Counted from the first letter of the stretch, positions 1 through 5,133 are shown. The stretch: DNA of 6,642 bases from Candidatus Magasanikiibacteriota bacterium (GCA_016214105.1 JACRPD010000056.1:1-6642), one strand, 5' to 3'. Program-made: numbers and translations. Notes: a model not told the origin generated them from the letters alone.

Positions 1-23
1 TAGCCGGGCGACAATAGATGCAC

Positions 24-127
24 TGTCATTGCGAGCCTTCCCAGGCGAAGCAATCCCCACTCGTTAAACGCTTATGCCTGGATTGCTTCACTTCGCTTCG
101 CTCAGTGTAAACTTCCTCGCAATGACA
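24..127. repeat. Palindromic interspersed repeat (TGTCATTGCGAG family)
   Basis: The ends are a perfect 12-bp inverted repeat, TGTCATTGCGAG at 24-35 and CTCGCAATGACA at 116-127. Inside is a second inverted pair, GAAGCAATCC at 47-56 and GGATTGCTTC at 80-89, followed by the CTTCGCTTCGCTCAG stretch typical of this class. I know repeats with these words from intergenic DNA of many unrelated bacteria, where they behave as non-autonomous, MITE- or REP-like elements. No ORF and no clear target duplication is visible. It lies just beyond the prepilin terminator. Confidence 0.8.
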
Positions 128-130
128 GAT

Positions 131-170
131 CAAAAATAGAAAATACGTTCTTTGATAAGAACGTATTTTC
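131..170 (-). terminator. Intrinsic terminator of the prepilin gene
   Basis: A perfect 12-bp stem is formed by 139-150 and 159-170 (GAAAATACGTTC and its complement) around an 8-nt loop. Read on the minus strand it is followed by TATTTTTG, a short U-rich tail. It begins 27 bp past the prepilin stop codon, so it should end the transcript of the minus-strand pilus genes. Confidence 0.85.
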
Positions 171-197
171 AAAATAAATATTTATCAGGAAAATCAA

Positions 198-623
198 TTA
201 TTGAAGACCACCCGGTGTAGCAGTGGTAGCACCTTCCAAACCCTCAACCGTGCCTTCCAAAGTAGCAGTAATGGTAAAGGTTGTTCCATCGGCGGATAGA
301 TAGGTGTAAGAATCATTACCAGGATCAGACGGAACAATTGCCATAAACGGAACAGTACAGCCGGTAGCCGCGAAACCACTCGCGTTTAAACAAGCGTAAT
401 TGCCTTCTCCCAAAGTAGCCGCTGGAGACACAATCGGATAAGCGCTGTTTTCAGTGTTATAGAGTTCCAAAGCGGTGCTGATTTGCTTAAGGTCGGCCAA
501 ACGTTTTGTGTCTCGGCCCTTCTCTCTCACTGAACCTAATGCCACCACCGCCAAGGTTGATAACAGACCGATAATAGCGATGACGACCAAAAGCTCAATC
601 AAAGTAAAACCTTTCTTATTCAT
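198..623 (-). CDS. Type IV prepilin / pseudopilin-like protein
   Basis: This is a 141-residue prepilin, the precursor of a structural subunit of a type IV pilus or pseudopilus in the cell envelope. It opens with a short basic leader, MNKKG, and the prepilin peptidase site G5|F6. A hydrophobic helix follows (about 6-30, FTLIELLVVIAIIGLL), with the invariant Glu at mature position 5 (residue 10). A charged amphipathic helix occupies about 31-58 and a small globular domain follows, with two cysteines (C78, C89) able to form a disulphide loop. The C-terminal part (VPSDPGNDSYTYLSADG) is of a kind seen in CPR and type II secretion G-like pilins. The start is fixed by the leader and by a strong ribosome binding site. 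Upstream genes on the same strand are a response regulator and pilM, which supports a pilus role. Major versus minor pilin cannot be decided; the strong translation signal favours a major subunit. Confidence 0.93.
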   Translation of the reverse strand: MNKKGFTLIELLVVIAIIGLLSTLAVVALGSVREKGRDTKRLADLKQISTALELYNTENSAYPIVSPAATLGEGNYACLNASGFAATGCTVPFMAIVPSDPGNDSYTYLSADGTTFTITATLEGTVEGLEGATTATPGGLQ

Positions 624-627
624 ATTC

Positions 628-638
628 TCACCCCCTTT
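628..638 (-). promoter_or_regulatory. Strong Shine-Dalgarno site of the prepilin
   Basis: The minus strand reads AAAGGGGGTGA, then four bases (GAAT), then ATG. This closely matches the anti-SD sequence at good spacing and fixes the prepilin start. No other gene start in the window has a comparable site. Confidence 0.8.
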
Positions 639-667
639 CGAGTTATTGGTTTCATAAATTTTTTGTA

Positions 668-787
668 ATTCCGAACCGCCACAAAGGCGGTGAGGAATCT
701 TTCTTACACGGCCGGTTTTAACACACAGTTCAATGGTCTAAAATAATTTCTCTTATGAAAGATTCCTCTCCCTTTCTGGTTCGGAAT
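668..787. repeat. Nested inverted-repeat element between regulator and prepilin
   Basis: The outer arms are a perfect 10-bp inverted repeat, ATTCCGAACC at 668-677 and GGTTCGGAAT at 778-787. The inner arms are a perfect 12-bp inverted repeat, GAGGAATCTTTC at 692-703 and GAAAGATTCCTC at 757-768. The left arm also holds its own hairpin, ACCGCC-ACAAA-GGCGGT at 675-691. The centre (704-756) is unique sequence. The element fills most of the 165-bp gap and ends 1 bp from the regulator's TGA stop. It may be a small mobile repeat, and if transcribed it would fold into a branched stem that could stabilise or attenuate the message. I saw no convincing promoter for the prepilin within it. Confidence 0.75.
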
Positions 788-788
788 A

Positions 789-1190
789 TCATTCCAACTT
801 TAACACCTCTTTCACTTTATCCACCACTTCCGACGGCTTAAAATGCGCTTTGATTAAATAGCCAGCCGCGCCCATTTCCAGCCCCTTATCCACATCATCT
901 TTTTGCCCGAGATTTGTCAGTAAGATTACCGGTATATTTTTTATCTCTTCATCAGCTTTTAATTTTTCCAAAACCGCGAAACCATCCATCTTCGGCATCA
1001 GAACATCCAACAAAATTATGTCCGGTTTCTTTTTTTTAACTTCCGCCAAACCCGCTTCGCCATTATCGGCGGTGGAAATTTTAAATCCCTCCATCTCAAA
1101 CTTGGTTTTATAAATGTTTGACAAAAAAGCGTCATCCTCCACCAAAAGAACATGCGCTTTCCCTCCCGCTTCTTTCTTTTTCAAAGGCAT
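789..1190 (-). CDS. Single-domain response regulator (CheY-like receiver)
   Basis: This 133-residue protein is one receiver domain with no output domain, preceded by a short basic N-terminal tail (about residues 1-11). The phosphorylation site is complete: acidic pocket E18/D19/D20, phosphoacceptor D62 in ILLDVLMPKMDG, switch Thr T92 in VILLTN, and the conserved Lys K114 in GYLIKA. Such proteins are phosphorylated by a histidine kinase and act by binding a partner. Lying between pilM and a prepilin gene, this one probably controls pilus extension, retraction or polarity, like PilG/PilH or CheY; that role is inferred from position. It has its own promoter (1218-1246), a leader of about 20 nt and no evident Shine-Dalgarno site. 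It ends in TGA, which shows the standard stop use. No kinase gene is in the window. Confidence 0.93.
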   Translation of the reverse strand: MPLKKKEAGGKAHVLLVEDDAFLSNIYKTKFEMEGFKISTADNGEAGLAEVKKKKPDIILLDVLMPKMDGFAVLEKLKADEEIKNIPVILLTNLGQKDDVDKGLEMGAAGYLIKAHFKPSEVVDKVKEVLKLE

Positions 1191-1217
1191 ACATTAAGAA
1201 AAACAGGCGTTAAATTA

Positions 1218-1246
1218 AGTATAGCAAATTATTGGAACCGTGGCAA
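1218..1246 (-). promoter_or_regulatory. Sigma70-type promoter of the response regulator
   Basis: On the minus strand TTGCCA (1246-1241) and TATACT (1223-1218) are separated by exactly 17 nt. An extended -10 TGC precedes TATACT. Initiation near 1211 would leave a leader of about 20 nt before the ATG at 1190. The site lies in the 82-bp gap after pilM, so the regulator can be expressed independently of pilM. Confidence 0.8.
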
Positions 1247-1272
1247 AGACAAAAACAACCGCTTGTGGATAA

Positions 1273-2409
1273 TTAAATTATGTTTCGCATCGCCAGACCC
1301 AGACTGACTGCCATTCGCGGACCAATGTTGTCTAAAATCGGACGCAAGCCGTCTTGATACACTGTCCTTGCCCACGGATCGCCGATAAACACGCGCATGG
1401 GAAAATTTTTCTGTATATTCTCCGCGATGAATGGAAATACGCAGCTGCCGCCGGTTAAAATTATTTTCTCCGGTTTTTTCGCTTCATTTCCGGTTTGGTG
1501 CAAAAATAAATCAAAGCTGTAAGCGATTTCTTTAATCAATAAATTCAAAAACGGTTCAAAAACCGCGCTATTAACTTTTTCTCTGATTTTAGCCAAATCA
1601 TACTTGATTTTCTGCACCAAATCCGGCTCAATCCCCAACTCCTGCGCTAAAATTCGGTCAATCATAAACCCGCCAGCGCTGATACTGCGGTGCGTCAAAG
1701 GCAATCCTTGATCAATGATGAAAAAATTAGTGCGCTCGGCCCCGATATCCACGACCATGGCTGTCGCCTTGTCATGACCAACCAATGAACGTTCCAGCGC
1801 GAAAGCTTCGGTTTCCAGCTCTTGCAAGCGCAAACCGGCTTTTTGAAAAATCAAAGTATAAAATTCCACCAAAGTTCTCGGCGCGGCAGTTACCAAAATC
1901 CGCAGAACTTTGTCTTTCCCAGGCTCGGTTTCCGGAATCTTCTGGTGCACAACCTGCATTTCTTCCGCCGGCCGCGACAGCATTTTTGCGACTTCCGCGG
2001 CCACAATTTTGCTAATCTCTTTATCTTCCACGCGCGGCATGGTTAAAACCGCTTGAAAAATATATGAAACCGGCAAGCTCGCGGTAACATTTGTCGTCGT
2101 CGTTTTTACTTGTTTCAACAAAGCTTTCAACAATCCGGCGTATTTATCAACGCGCTCATCATACACTCGATTTAATTCAGTGTTCGCGACCTCTTTTTTC
2201 TTATCTAAAATAATTCCTTTACTCGCCAAAAGATCTTCCGGACTCTTTTCATTGCTTCTTTCCGGCAAATGAATATCGAGCGCTTGATCCAATATGCCGT
2301 AAGTCCACAACTGCGGACGACTTTTTGTCTTATGCAATTCAACCAATTTAATTCCATGCGCGCCAATGTCTACGCCAAGATACGCTTCGGTTTTGCTAAA
2401 TAATCCCAT
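1273..2409 (-). CDS. pilM: Type IV pilus assembly ATPase-fold protein PilM
   Basis: This 378-residue actin-like protein matches PilM, the cytoplasmic platform protein that binds the N-terminal tail of PilN and links the inner-membrane PilNO complex to the pilus motors. The actin-fold nucleotide-binding motifs are present in order: phosphate-1 YLGVDIGAHGIKLVEL (10-25), phosphate-2 VVDIGAERTNFF (219-230), and the adenosine motif IILTGGSCVFPFI (316-328). The typical end, IGPRMAVSLGLAMR, is at 362-375. It is slightly longer than usual because of a charged segment at about 45-86 between the first two strands and the 1C-like region. The start MGLFSK is set by the family N-terminus and by an extended -10 promoter 25 bp upstream; no Shine-Dalgarno site is seen. 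pilN and pilO, which commonly follow pilM, are absent here; the regulator and prepilin follow instead. Confidence 0.93.
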   Translation of the reverse strand: MGLFSKTEAYLGVDIGAHGIKLVELHKTKSRPQLWTYGILDQALDIHLPERSNEKSPEDLLASKGIILDKKKEVANTELNRVYDERVDKYAGLLKALLKQVKTTTTNVTASLPVSYIFQAVLTMPRVEDKEISKIVAAEVAKMLSRPAEEMQVVHQKIPETEPGKDKVLRILVTAAPRTLVEFYTLIFQKAGLRLQELETEAFALERSLVGHDKATAMVVDIGAERTNFFIIDQGLPLTHRSISAGGFMIDRILAQELGIEPDLVQKIKYDLAKIREKVNSAVFEPFLNLLIKEIAYSFDLFLHQTGNEAKKPEKIILTGGSCVFPFIAENIQKNFPMRVFIGDPWARTVYQDGLRPILDNIGPRMAVSLGLAMRNII

Positions 2410-2434
2410 ATGATGGACTCTTAAGACTATCTGA

Positions 2435-2443
2435 ATTATACCA
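2435..2443 (-). promoter_or_regulatory. Extended -10 promoter of pilM
   Basis: The minus strand reads TGG-TATAAT (2443-2435), a perfect -10 hexamer with the TGn extension. The -35 position at 17-nt spacing (2463-2458) reads TAGCGC and is poor, so the site would rely on the extended -10. Initiation near 2428 gives a leader of about 18 nt. It is interleaved with the divergent cysS promoter. Confidence 0.7.
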
Positions 2444-2448
2444 CATTC

Positions 2449-2477
2449 TTGCTTTGCGCGCTATGTTATTCTATAAT
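2449..2477 (+). promoter_or_regulatory. Sigma70-type promoter of cysS
   Basis: TTGCTT (2449-2454) and a perfect TATAAT (2472-2477) are separated by 17 nt. Initiation near 2484 leaves a leader of about 17 nt before ATG 2501. Its -35 hexamer coincides with the TTG that could be mistaken for a cysS start codon, which argues that translation does not begin there. Confidence 0.75.
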
Positions 2478-2500
2478 ACCCGCACATTATAACACAAAAT

Positions 2501-3915
2501 ATGCTAAAACTCTACAATACTCTATCAAGAAAAAAAGAAAGCATGTTCATTTTGTTCCGCTGAAAAAAAACAACGCCGGCCTATACACCTGCGGCCCGAC
2601 AGTATATAACTACGCCCATATCGGCAATCTCCGCTCTTATGTTTTTGAAGATGTTTTGAAAAGAGTCTTAAAATATAATAAGTATAAAGTAAAACACGTG
2701 ATGAATATTACTGACGTCGGGCATCTGACTTCTGACGCTGACGAAGGCGAAGACAAAATGGAAAAAGGCGCGAAACGAGAGGGCAAAACCGCGTGGGAAA
2801 TCGCGAAATTTTATACCAAAGCGTTTCAGCAAAATCTCGTTGACTTGAATATTCTCGCGCCGGATATCTGGTGCAGAGCTACTGACCATATTACGGAACA
2901 GATTAAACTTGTGCAAAAATTGATTGATAAGGGCGTTACTTACGAGACATCTGATGGAATATATTTTGACACGACAAAAATTGATGACTATGGCAAATTG
3001 GCTAACTTAAAAACGCAAAATTTAAAACCGGGCGCGCGGGTTAAATTGGGCGAGAAAAAAAATCCACATGATTTTGCATTATGGAAATTTACTCCAACCG
3101 GACAAAAACGGCAAATGGAATGGAAGGCTTTTGAGAAGATGGGTTTCCCGGGCTGGCATATAGAATGTTCAGCCATGAGCATGAAATATCTTGGCAAACA
3201 ATTTGACATCCACTGCGGCGGCATAGACCACATCCCCGTGCATCATACTAACGAAATCGCGCAATCAGAAACCGCAACCGGCAAAAAGCCATGGGTTAAG
3301 TATTGGTTGCATAATGAATTTGTAAACATGTCAAATCCTTCGACTGGCGCTCAGGACAAGATGTCCAAATCGCTTTCTAACTTTATAACTTTAGACACCC
3401 TAAAAACTAAAAACATCTCTCCCCTCGCCTACCGCTACTTCTTGCTTCAAACCCACTACCGCAAACAACTATCTTTCTCTTGGGAAGCGCTGGAAGCCGC
3501 GCAAAACGGTCTTGATCGGCTTTATGGCATTGTTAAAAGCTGGAAAGACGCGCCAAAAATCGGCTGCGCTGAATACGAGCAAAAATTTTTAGATTTAGTT
3601 AATAATGACTTGAACACACCGGAAGCTTTGGCGCTAATGTGGAATTTGGTTAAAAGCGATTATCCGGTATCCGCGAAAAAAAGAACTTTATTTAAATTTG
3701 ATGAAGTTTTGGGGCTTGGCATTAAAACATTAAAATACAAAAACATTAAAACAGCGATACCGGACGAAGTTCAGAAACTGCTCGCCGCGCGCGCAACCGC
3801 CCGTGCTGGAAAAGATTGGAAGGAAAGCGATAGGTTGAGGGAGGAAATTAGAGAGATAGGGTTTCAGGTGGTGGATAGTGCAGATGGACATGGGGTTAAA
3901 AAATTGAAAATTTAG
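2501..3915 (+). CDS. cysS: Cysteinyl-tRNA synthetase, N-terminal frame disruption
   Basis: Class I aminoacyl-tRNA synthetase that charges tRNA-Cys with cysteine. The Rossmann core shows TCGPTVYN with a zinc-ligand Cys (codon 2590), the HIGH motif as HIGN (2617-2628), WHIECSAM with a second zinc Cys (3166), HHTNE with zinc His/Glu ligands (3241-3255), and KMSKS (3358-3372). The helical C-terminus ends in the family-typical KDWKESDRLREEIREIGFQV segment. The N-terminus is odd. ATG 2501 encodes MLKLYNTLSRKKE, an excellent cysS start, but this frame stops at TGA 2561. FVPLKKNNAGLYTCG and all that follows is read one frame back (-1). One added base between about 2530 and 2560 would give a normal 471-residue enzyme. 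The disruption could be a homopolymer sequencing error, programmed frameshifting or a real mutation; the intact remainder argues against an old pseudogene. No Shine-Dalgarno site is evident. Confidence 0.9.
2530..2537 (+). other. Candidate slippery run at the cysS frame disruption
   Basis: Seven A's followed by G lie in the cysS start frame as A AAA AAA G, a heptamer on which tRNA-Lys could slip back one base, as at the dnaX site of Escherichia coli. The slip product would read MLKLYNTLSRKK-RKHVHFVPL and rejoin the main frame. The same run is also where a missing A from sequencing would be most likely. A four-T run at 2550-2553 is an alternative site. No obvious stimulatory hairpin or upstream SD-like element is visible. 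Confidence 0.45.
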
Positions 3916-3994
3916 AAAGGTGGCGCTATAACCCACTTATCCACAACCATTATAGCATATTTAAGCCAAAAAAGCAGGGTAGTTGGTATAAGGG

Positions 3995-4022
3995 TAGTTA
4001 TCGGAAATAAATTTTAGTTTTT
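3995..4022 (+). repeat. Left terminal inverted repeat
   Basis: Begins TAGTTATCGGA and ends TTTTAGTTTTT. Pairs with 4293-4320 at 26 of 28 positions. The first two bases, TA, are probably the duplicated target. Confidence 0.75.
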
Positions 4023-4088
4023 AATTTTCAATTACCTAAACCGCTTGCTCAATTTTGGTGGAAAGGTGGTGCAGACTCTTGGGGAAAC

Positions 4089-4301
4089 ATGTCAGTAGAT
4101 ATAAAAGATCAGGCAATTGAATGGGGACATTTTTATAGAGAACTTATGCCCGTGATCTGGGAAACGCAAGGTCGTCATGAAAACGAAAGCGGTTTAAATT
4201 TTTATAGAATGAATGGCGTTGGTGAGCATGATCCTAAAAAATATTATTATATTTGGGAAATGTCAGAGTGGGAAAATGAAAATACAAGCAACAAAAACTA
4301 A
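4089..4301 (+). CDS. Small Trp-rich hypothetical protein inside the TIR element
   Basis: This 70-residue ORF resembles no family I can name. It is acidic and aromatic (for example EWGHFYRELMPVIWE near the start and KKYYYIWEMSEWENE near the end), with five Trp and no signal peptide or membrane segment. A GGGGA placed 3 bp before ATG is a plausible but closely spaced ribosome binding site. The same frame is open upstream to 4011, in the left terminal repeat, without an ATG, TTG or GTG; that stretch reads like protein (PLAQFWWKGGADSWGN). The ORF may therefore be the rest of a longer protein cut down inside the element. Its stop lies in the right terminal repeat. It could be a passenger gene, a captured fragment or a transposase remnant; no DDE motif is visible. 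Confidence 0.5.
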   Translation: MSVDIKDQAIEWGHFYRELMPVIWETQGRHENESGLNFYRMNGVGEHDPKKYYYIWEMSEWENENTSNKN

Positions 4302-4320
4302 AATTTACATCCGATAACTA
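4293..4320 (-). repeat. Right terminal inverted repeat
   Basis: Reverse complement of 3995-4022 with two adjacent mismatches. It ends TCCGATAACTA and contains the stop codon of the internal ORF at 4299-4301. Confidence 0.75.
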
Positions 4321-4347
4321 ATTATATCTCCGTCAACAAAAATCCCT

Positions 4348-4387
4348 GGGCTATCTTATCAACAAGCTGTAAAATAGCTCTTTTTTT
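4348..4387 (+). terminator. Intrinsic terminator after cysS / TIR element
   Basis: GGGCTAT (4348-4354) pairs with ATAGCTC (4374-4380) as a 7-bp stem including one G-U pair, followed directly by seven T's (4381-4387). A smaller hairpin, AGCTG-TAAAA-TAGCT, can form within it. It would end plus-strand transcription from cysS, and of the internal ORF. The 19-nt loop is long, so efficiency is uncertain. Confidence 0.6.
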
Positions 4388-4394
4388 ATTTTTT

Positions 4395-4403
4395 TGGTAT
4401 AAT
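4395..4403 (+). promoter_or_regulatory. Extended -10 promoter candidate upstream of the secretion genes
   Basis: TGG-TATAAT (4395-4403) is the same extended -10 as at pilM. It sits in an imperfect palindrome, TTGGTA-TAATAT-TACCAA (4394-4411), which could be an operator. No good -35 is seen. It begins just after the terminator, and a transcript from about 4410 would carry the long inverted repeat 4415-4511 as its leader. Confidence 0.5.
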
Positions 4404-4414
4404 ATTACCAAACC

Positions 4415-4511
4415 ATAAACACTAAACTCTAAATCCGAAACAAACCAAAAGACCAAATGTTTTAATTTTTGGATTTTGGTAGTTTAAGTTTATTTAGAGT
4501 TTAGGCTTTAT
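4415..4511. repeat. Long AT-rich inverted repeat in the leader of the 170-residue gene
   Basis: The arms CTAAACTCTAAAT (4422-4434) and its complement (4492-4504) pair perfectly over 13 bp. They extend outward past a 2-nt mismatch by ATAAA/TTTAT (4415-4419 and 4507-4511). Further pairs continue inward: ACCAAAA (4444-4450) with TTTTGGT (4474-4480), and CCAAA (4453-4457) with TTTGG (4468-4472). The loop is about 4458-4467. The whole folds into one bulged hairpin ending about 20 bp before the next start codon. It could be a miniature repeat element or a structured leader. Confidence 0.7.
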
Positions 4512-4514
4512 AAT
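4509..4514 (+). promoter_or_regulatory. Second -10 candidate, close to the next start
   Basis: A perfect TATAAT lies 17 bp before ATG 4532, which would give a leader of roughly 11 nt. There is no -35 match at normal spacing and the region is very AT-rich, so chance occurrence is possible. It overlaps the outer end of the inverted repeat. Confidence 0.35.
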
Positions 4515-4531
4515 TTAGAATTTTATTGTTT

Positions 4532-5044
4532 ATGCCCGGACAAACAAGATCAGAAGAACTAAAAAAATTTGAATCTCAAACGCCGCAAGAAACACACGCC
4601 ATAATACCAGAGGCTGGTTTTGAGCGCGCGGAAACCGAACCAAAACAGATTGAACAAAAATCCGATAGCTTTTTGGAAGAATCAATCACCGCGTTAAAAA
4701 ACAAGTTGCGCGGAGGAAAGAAAAAAAACATCGTTATCCCGCAGGTTAAAGACCAGCTTACGGTTGATATTGAAAAAATAATGGAAGAAGACCTTAAAGA
4801 CGCGTTTAGAGAACTGGATACGATCCAAAAGGAAGAATTCAAAATTAAAGGCGAGGAAACGGCATTAAACATCAGAAATGTAATGCGGCAGACGAAAATT
4901 AAAGCAAAGGCGATTATTCGTTTGTTAATCCAGTGGCTAAAAATGCTTCCTGGCGTGAACCGTTTTTTTATTGAACAAGAAGCGAAGATAAAAGCGGATA
5001 AGATAATGGCTTTGAGGTATAAACACAACCAGGAAAAACGATAA
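4532..5044 (+). CDS. Conserved CPR-type helical protein next to secretion ATPase
   Basis: This is a 170-residue, highly charged, mostly helical protein. I do not know its function. Residues 1-45 are Glu/Gln/Lys-rich and probably disordered. A basic patch, LRGGKKKN, follows near 60-70. The core at about 72-165 contains PQVKDQLTVDIEKIMEEDL, EEFKIKGEETALNIRNVM, and the basic amphipathic stretch AIIRLLIQWLKMLPGVNRF, ending in FIEQEAKIKADKIMAL. I recall very similar proteins beside type IV secretion-like genes in Parcubacteria. The WLKMLPGVNRFF segment could associate with the membrane. A TTG at 4526 is in frame, but ATG 4532 (MPGQTRS) is the better start; no Shine-Dalgarno site is visible. The ATPase gene follows 98 bp downstream, so the two are probably co-transcribed. 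Confidence 0.85.
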   Translation: MPGQTRSEELKKFESQTPQETHAIIPEAGFERAETEPKQIEQKSDSFLEESITALKNKLRGGKKKNIVIPQVKDQLTVDIEKIMEEDLKDAFRELDTIQKEEFKIKGEETALNIRNVMRQTKIKAKAIIRLLIQWLKMLPGVNRFFIEQEAKIKADKIMALRYKHNQEKR

Positions 5045-5133
5045 AGTTTGTAAGTGAGTAAGTATATAAGTGTGTAAGTGCCGATTCTTTTTACACACAC
5101 CTATCTACTTACAAACTTACGTACTTACAAACT
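5045..5133. repeat. Inverted array of 8-bp GTAAGTNN / ACTTACNN repeats
   Basis: The left arm has GTAAGT-like hexamers starting at 5050, 5058, 5066 (ATAAGT) and 5074, exactly 8 bp apart. The right arm has ACTTAC at 5107, 5115 and 5123, plus a degenerate copy (ACCTAT) at 5099, also 8 bp apart. The outermost 11 bp, AGTTTGTAAGT (5045-5055) and ACTTACAAACT (5123-5133), are perfectly complementary, so the whole can fold into a long hairpin in several registers. It starts on the first base after the TAA stop of the preceding gene and ends 9 bp before the next ATG. The array may arise by slippage and may act as an RNA stability or partial termination element. Confidence 0.85.

Larger units (their letters stand above)
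3995..4320. mobile_element. TIR-bounded small transposable element (TA-flanked, MITE-like)
   Basis: The 28 bases at 3995-4022 and the reverse complement of 4293-4320 match at 26 positions, with mismatches only at 4006/4309 and 4007/4308. The match stops abruptly at TA on both outer ends and the flanking sequences are unrelated. The simplest reading is a 322-bp element (3997-4318) with 26-bp terminal inverted repeats starting GTTATCGGA, flanked by a TA target duplication. TA duplication is typical of IS630/mariner-type transposition. The inside carries an open frame running from one repeat to the other (4011-4301). Taking the element out would bring cysS to within about 110 bp of the terminator at 4348-4387. 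The element type is inferred; no transposase is recognised. Confidence 0.7.

Noticed and set aside
1785..2046. Plus-strand open frames within pilM
   Set aside because: They are shadows of the PilM reading frame, with no promoter, ribosome binding site or recognisable protein character.
2449..2500. TTG 2449 as the cysS start, giving a 488-residue protein
   Set aside because: The TTG is the -35 hexamer of a well-formed promoter, the extra N-terminal residues are unlike any CysS, and the canonical N-terminus starts at ATG 2501 in another frame.
2668..3233. Minus-strand open frames within cysS
   Set aside because: They are antisense to a fully motif-supported synthetase and show no independent gene signals.
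3937..3945. DnaA boxes TTATCCACA here and on the minus strand at 1264-1272, suggesting an origin
   Set aside because: They are two isolated sites 2.7 kb apart with no box cluster, unwinding element or dnaA/dnaN nearby. The first also sits in the loop of a weak 7-bp hairpin (3925-3931/3950-3956) that lacks a U-tract.
3977..3999. Direct repeat GGGTAGTT at 3977-3984 and 3992-3999 as a target duplication
   Set aside because: Both copies are at the left boundary and the second overlaps the terminal repeat; there is no copy at the right end, so it cannot be a target duplication of the element.
3901..4072. Partial similarity of GAAAGGTGGCGC (3915) to GAAAGGTGGTGC (4061)
   Set aside because: It is a short isolated match without supporting flanks, probably chance.
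4526..4531. TTG 4526 as start of the 170-residue protein
   Set aside because: It adds only two residues; ATG 4532 is in the same frame and is the more usual start codon.
4576..5100. 174-codon open frame on the minus strand
   Set aside because: It lies antisense to the 170-residue gene and its hydrophobic, Ser/Phe-rich composition is what the complement of Lys/Glu-rich codons gives; it also runs into the octamer array.
5045..5133. CRISPR array
   Set aside because: The units are 8 bp with 2-bp variable positions and are arranged in inverted halves; there are no repeat-spacer units of normal size and no cas genes.
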